Shown piece by piece: positions 59,060 to 64,000 of a stretch of DNA of 64,000 nucleotides; positions within the stretch are counted from its first letter, which is position 1; each line of letters starts with the position of its first letter. The notes beneath the pieces were generated by a model. The model was not told the origin of the DNA. It was given only the letters and a program-made list of their open reading frames with translations, and ran no database searches. Source of the DNA: Cymodocea nodosa (lineage: Eukaryota > Streptophyta > Magnoliopsida > Alismatales > Cymodoceaceae). The stretch spans positions 7,641,001 to 7,705,000 of the forward strand of contig JAZBRI010000008.1 in assembly GCA_036874045.1 (NCBI GenBank), written 5' to 3'. The position numbers were made by a program, and so were the translations under genes.

Positions 59060-62000
59060 GGACAAGGAAGCTCAAACATCAAAGTGGATCATTGATAGTG
59101 GATGTTCAAAGCACATGACAAGTAAGAAAAGATTTTTAGAATCTATTAAAACCATAAATTCAAGAGTAGTAAACTTTGATAATGATGAAAAATGCAAAAT
59201 TACTACTGTAGGAAATGTTGCATCTAAGAATGGAAAAATTGAAAATGTCTTGCATGTAAATGGATTAAAACAAAATTTGTTAAGTGTAGGTCAATTATGT
59301 GATAAGAGTTATAATCTTCTATTTACTACTGAAAACTATTTTATATTACAGCAAGATACACTTGAAATTAAATTTACTGGATTTAGAGATAAATCAATTT
59401 ATACCTTAGAATTTCCATCAGATAATATGACTAGTGATGCATGTTTAATTGCTTGTAGTGAAGATGAATGGCTATGGCATAAGAGATTAAATCATGTAAA
59501 TATGAAAACATTAAGGAAATTGACCAAACATGATATTGTTAGAGGTATGCCCAAACTCAAATTCAAAAAGGATAAACTGTGTAGTGATTGTATTGTTGGA
59601 AAATAGAAGAAATTAGTGCACAAGAGTATTGAAGATATTGCCACAAGCCAGCCACTAGAATTACTACGTATGGACCTTTTTGGTCCTACTTAGACAGCTA
59701 GTTTAGGAGAAAGAAATATACCTTAGTTGTGGTTGATGATTACACAAGATTCACTTGGGTTATTTTCTTAGCATACAAGAATGAAGCTTGTAATGAATTC
59801 AAAGATCTCTGCATTAGAATTCAAAATGAAAAAGAATTAACTGTGAAGAAGATTCGAAGTGATCATGGAGGTGAATTTGAAAATTTTGATTTTGAAGACT
59901 TATGCAATTCTTTTGGTATATTATATGAGTATTCATGTCCAAGAACTCCTACACAAAATGGAGTTGTAGAAAGGAAAAATAGATTAGTACAAGAAATGGC
60001 AAAAACAATAGTTAATGCATCTGATCTACCAAAATTTTTATGGGCTGAAGTTGTGAATATTATATGTCATACAATAAACAGAACTCATATTAGACCTATC
60101 TTGCATAAGACACCATTTGAATTATGGTATGGCAAAACACCAAATATTGAATACTTCAAAATATTTGGATCAAAATATTTTGTGCTTAATATAAGGGATC
60201 AAAAGGACAAATTTGATGCAAAGTCTGATCCTGCTCTACTAGTTGGATACTCTTCAAGAAACAAAGCTTATAGGGTCTATTTTGAAAATGAAAGAAGAGT
60301 AGAAGAATCAATTGATGTATCAATTGATGAAGAGCTAGTAGGAAAATTAAAGCAACTGAAAATAGATAGTGAAAGTGAGAGTAAATCAGAAAGCACTACA
60401 AAAAAAGGAAAGCACAACACTACCTACATCTTCTGAAATAGAAAAAGCATGGAAAACAAAATCTGGACATCTCATTGCACAAATCATTGGAAATATAAGT
60501 CAAGGAGTTCAAACAAGGAGCAAAATTCACAATATCTGTAATTATTGTGAATTTGTATCTGAACTTGAGCCTACAACAGTTGAAGAAGCTTGCAATGATG
60601 AATACTATATTACGACCATGCAAGAGGAACTGAATCAGTTTAAGAAAAATGAAGTCTGGAATTTAATTGAAAGACCCACTGAAAAATCAATTATTGGAAC
60701 TAAATGGGTGTTTAAAAATAAATTAGATAATGATGGCAGCATTATCAGAAACAAAACCAGACTAGTTGCTCAAGGATACAACCAACAAGAAGGAATTGAT
60801 TATGAAGAAACCTTTGCACCTATTGCAAGACTTGAAGCAATTAGAATGTTGCTTGCCTTTGCAAGTAGTATGAAAGTAAAGCTCTATCAAATGGATGTTA
60901 AGAGTGCATTCCTAAATGGTATTTTACAACCACCAAGTTTTGAAGATGAAGATAGATCAAACCATGTATACAAATTGAACAAGGCTCTTTGTGGTCTGAA
61001 GTAAGCACCACATGCATGGTATGATAAGCTTAAGGGTTTTCTTCTTAAGAATCAGTTCAATATAGGAACTATAGATAATACTCTATTTATCAAATCAGAA
61101 AATTCTCACATGTTGATCATTTAGATTTATGTTAATGATATTATCTTCGGTGCAACAAATGAGAAACTATGTCATGACTTTCAAAACTTAATGTAGAATG
61201 AATTTGAAATGAGTCTTATGGGAGAATTAAAATTCTTCCTACGATTATAAATTCATCAATTACAACATGGGATCTTTCTAAATCAAGAAAAATTCTACAA
61301 AGAGATTCTAACAAAATTTGGTATGGAGAAATCCAAAGAAGTGCATACACCTATGAACTCAAATGAAAAACTTGATAAAGATATCTTTGGTACTTCTATA
61401 GATCAAAAGAAATATAGAGGCATGATTGGATCACTTCTGTATTTAACAGCCAGCAGACCAAACATAATGTTTAGTGTATGTGCTTGTGCTAGATTTCAAG
61501 CTTCTCCAAAAGCATCACATTTAAAAGCAGTTAAACATATCTTAAATATTTACAGGGTACAAAAGACTTTGGCTTATTTTATTCATCACAGAATCATCTA
61601 ATATTAACAGGTTACAGTGATGTAGATTATGTAGGATGCAAATCAAATAGAAAAAGCACTAGTGGTACATGTCAACTACTTGGTCACTCACTTGTATCAT
61701 AGTTCAGTAGAAAACAAAACTCTATAGCACTCTCTACAACTGAAGTTGAATACATGGTAGCAGGTTTATGTTGTGCACAGATTCTATGGATGCAACAAAC
61801 ATTGGTAGATTATAAACTTAAATTTCAGAATACAATTATTTACTATGACAGTAGCAGTGCTATAAATCTCTTCAAAAATACAGTCCTACACTCAAGAGCA
61901 AAACATATCAAGATTAGACATCACTTTCTAAGAGACCATGTTGAAAAATGTCACAATTTTTTAGAATATGTCTCTACTAAAGAACAGTTAGCAGATATTT

Positions 62001-62077
62001 TCACTAAACCATTATCTGAATTTGTATTTAATCATATTAGATGAAATTTAGGAATTTGTTCTTTCTATGATTTATAA
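59060..62077 (+). pseudogene. S3 pol: protease, integrase, RT, RNase H
   Basis: Protease WIIDSGCSKHMT near 59085. Integrase zinc finger WHKRLNHVN ... CSDCIVGK (59475-59605), then D,D,E core (LLRMDLFGP, SDHGGEF, QNGVVERKN). RT from 60640 (WVFKNKLDNDGS, QMDVKSAFLNG). At 61128-61139 the catalytic box reads YVND instead of YVDD. RNase H: STTEVEYMVAGLCC, DSSSAINLF, HSRAKHIKIRHHF, end LGICSFYDL at 62077. Frameshifts near 59700, 60400 and 61545; a short deletion after FLNG removes part of the RT (60915-60940); stops at 59604, 61001, 61121 and others, mostly at Gln or Trp codons. Confidence 0.9.
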
Positions 62078-62453
62078 TCAATATTTCCTCATGATTATTT
62101 ACTCTCCAAACTCACAAACAGGAGCTTGTTTTCTACTAACTTTTCATCTTGTAGAAACTTAGTAATGTTCAGACAAAAAAAGATCAGTGTAGCTATAATT
62201 GGTTTTCAGAGATACCTTACAACTCCTTTTGATTAATGACAGAATAGGGGGAGAAGACCATGATATTATCATTACAGACAACACATATATAGGGGGAGCT
62301 CAGAAAAATAGGGAGTATACTCAGGATAATAAGGGGAGAAAATTTGGTGTAATTTTATTGTTTCTTTGTGAGTATATCTGTATAGCCATATAGGGAGTGA
62401 AATACATGTAATGAACTATAAGGTTTTTTCCATTTATCAAAAAGGGGGGGGAT
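62078..62453 (+). other. S3 3' UTR with multiple purine tracts
   Basis: Tracts ATAGGGGGAGAAG (about 62245), TAGGGGGAG (62290), AAGGGGAGAAAA (62331) and AAAAAGGGGGGGGA (62439-62452), the last next to the LTR. No ORF. Confidence 0.8.
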
Positions 62454-63945
62454 TGAAAAGCCCTCTAGATTTTTATAATGCAAAAATCCATGTGAGGAAA
62501 CAAATTGTATTTCATAGGTGTCAAGACAGTTCAGCAAACTAAAGATCAAAAGGCTGATAAATAGATATAGTTAATTCAGAATTTACTGCCAAAGGAAGAC
62601 AAGATTTTTCGGTGAGTTAAAGACTTAAGTATCCGAAGAGTTAGTTTAAATGTAGTAGAAATACCTTCGAAAATTTAGAAGATTACCAGGCTTAAGTATC
62701 TGGAAGAAATGGATTTTTGATGAGTTATAGGCTTAAGTATTTGAAGAGTCAGTTTAAAGCAGCAGATACACTATCGGACAGTTAGAAGGATAATTATCTG
62801 AAATTACAAGGCCTTCAAAAAGTTTGAAAGATAGCTGGTTGAATAATCAGAGGGTTAGGAAAGCTAACTATCTAGAAATTCAAGGAAATCGGAAAGTTAG
62901 GAAGGCTAACTATCCGAAACTTAAGTCATTCAAATTACTCATGTGCAGAAATTCAGATAGAAGCTTAAAAGGATTTTCAAAAAGTTAGAAAGCTAACTAT
63001 CCAAAAAATAGGAAGTTTCGGAAGGTTACAAAATGAACTATCTGAAACTTAAGTCACTCTATTATGCATGTGCCGAAATAGGAAAACTACAATCAGAAGC
63101 TTTGAAGAAAATTAGAAGTTTACTATAGCTAACTATCTGAAAGTCAAAAATGATTTGGTAAGTTACAACTACAAGTATCTGAACTTAAGACACCTCATGT
63201 GTCTGACTTAAAATCCCTCGTGACATAGACAAAAGAACTTAGGTGGATTTTCGGTGAGTTATGACTATCCTTTAAAGAGTTACACAGCTAACCATTTGAA
63301 AATCACAAGGAATTAGAAGGTTAACTTGGAAAACCTTTCTAAACAGTAACTTACCATTTTTGGGCCTGCAAATTCAGTAAAGTATAATAGAATACATCTG
63401 TTAGAAAGAATATGATCATTATACCTCTTGGTATAAATATGATCAGTAAAGGAAAGATAAGTATGCAATGTTTTATCATATACTATTGAGAGCTATACCA
63501 AAAGTCATTCCACAATACACAATACAATGAAAAGCAAAAAGCTCCCTATGCATAAAGCTTTGCTTGACAAAAGAAAAGTTTGGTTCGTGAACATACACCT
63601 AAAAGTTCACTATTGATTAAGGGCTTGCACTAATAAGCTCAAAGGAAAGGTTGTTTGGAGCTTGTACCTCAAAGCTCGATTGGTTGGTTCTTGCTTGGAC
63701 CTTAAAGCAAGTGATTGTAAGTTGTGAAAGTTTAGTGAAGCTCAAAATTGAATCTTGGGGGTGGACTAGCTGTTAGTGGTGAACCACCTAAAAATCTCTG
63801 TGTCAAGTTTTTATTACTGCTTTGCATGTTTATTTAATATCAGTGCTTATTAACTAATTAATTCAACTAGTTAAGATTGACAAAAAAAAAAAACAAGCAA
63901 ATAGTACCACTCACCCCCCCTCTGGTAAGCCTTTAAGTCTTAACA
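62454..63945 (+). repeat. S3 3' LTR
   Basis: TGAAAAGCCC ... TCTTAACA, about 1492 bp. The C-rich CACCCCCCCTCTGG tract lies near the end, as in the other Sireviruses. Contains many TAACTATC / GGTGAGTTA / CTTAAGT words. TATAAATA at 63432-63439. The 3' end is set from the TG...CA rule and is less certain than the start. Confidence 0.8.
63432..63439 (+). promoter_or_regulatory. LTR TATA box of S3
   Basis: TATAAATA in the 3' third of the LTR, the expected promoter position. Confidence 0.5.
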
Positions 63946-64000
63946 CATACTCATTTCAAATTGATTAGTCATGTCATTCAAAAAGGACTCAACTAATTTT
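63946..64000. other. Right flank, unassigned
   Basis: 55 bp after the S3 LTR with no recognisable feature. Confidence 0.3.

Larger units (their letters stand above)
58220..63945 (+). mobile_element. Sirevirus-type copia element S3, 5'-truncated, without ORF3
   Basis: Starts within gag at the CCHC knuckle and runs through pol to purine tracts and a 3' LTR. Only 376 bp separate pol from the LTR, so it never had, or has lost, the accessory ORF. Pol is close to S1 and S2 pol in motifs, but the LTR is a different family. Confidence 0.9.

Overview
The window is nuclear DNA from a flowering plant with a repeat-rich, AT-rich genome. Essentially every base belongs to long terminal repeat (LTR) retrotransposons nested in one another. 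The only trace of ordinary host coding sequence is a captured F-box gene, now carried by a retrotransposon. There are no rRNA, tRNA or CRISPR loci. All coding regions are decayed by in-frame stops and small indels.

Layout. (1) 1-40042 is a Ty1/copia element of Sirevirus type on the + strand (S1): partial 5' LTR, Met-tRNA primer site, gag, pol, long spacer, accessory ORF3, several purine tracts, 3' LTR. (2) Its ORF3 is split at 10092/37625 by a 27.5-kb Ty3/gypsy complex of Tat/Athila type on the - strand, flanked by GCACA target-site duplications. The complex has three LTRs (A 10093-12266, B 22990-24841, C 35504-37624) and two internal regions. Outer element X (LTRs C and A) carries an F-box gene; a second copy Y (LTR B onward) sits inside that gene. 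(3) 40043-42072 is the 5' end of another Sirevirus on the - strand (S4), into whose gag S1 landed. (4) 42073-48471 is a third gypsy pol relic (G3, - strand), itself holding a solo gypsy LTR (43071-45049, TSD ATATT). (5) 48472-58145 is the 3' part of a Sirevirus on the + strand (S2: RNase H, ORF3, 3' LTR); its LTR holds another solo gypsy LTR (53991-57097) with an internal 1.06-kb tandem duplication. (6) 58146-58219 is a 74-bp gypsy LTR relic. (7) 58220-63945 is a 5'-truncated Sirevirus (S3) without ORF3.

Most interesting points. Comparing gypsy copies X and Y shows a precise intron loss: X has a 1554-bp segment bounded by GTATGT and ACAG between the accessory-ORF 3' UTR and the F-box start codon, and Y joins the same two flanks without it. 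That intron is almost filled by the gag capsid ORF, which is missing from its usual place 5' of pol. The same accessory ORF, a similar upstream box (telo-box plus TATTTAAA) and a similar non-coding spacer occur in both the Ty1/copia and Ty3/gypsy elements, which suggests exchange of a module between superfamilies. All LTR families here also share short palindromic words. All comparisons were made by eye; no alignment or database search was run.
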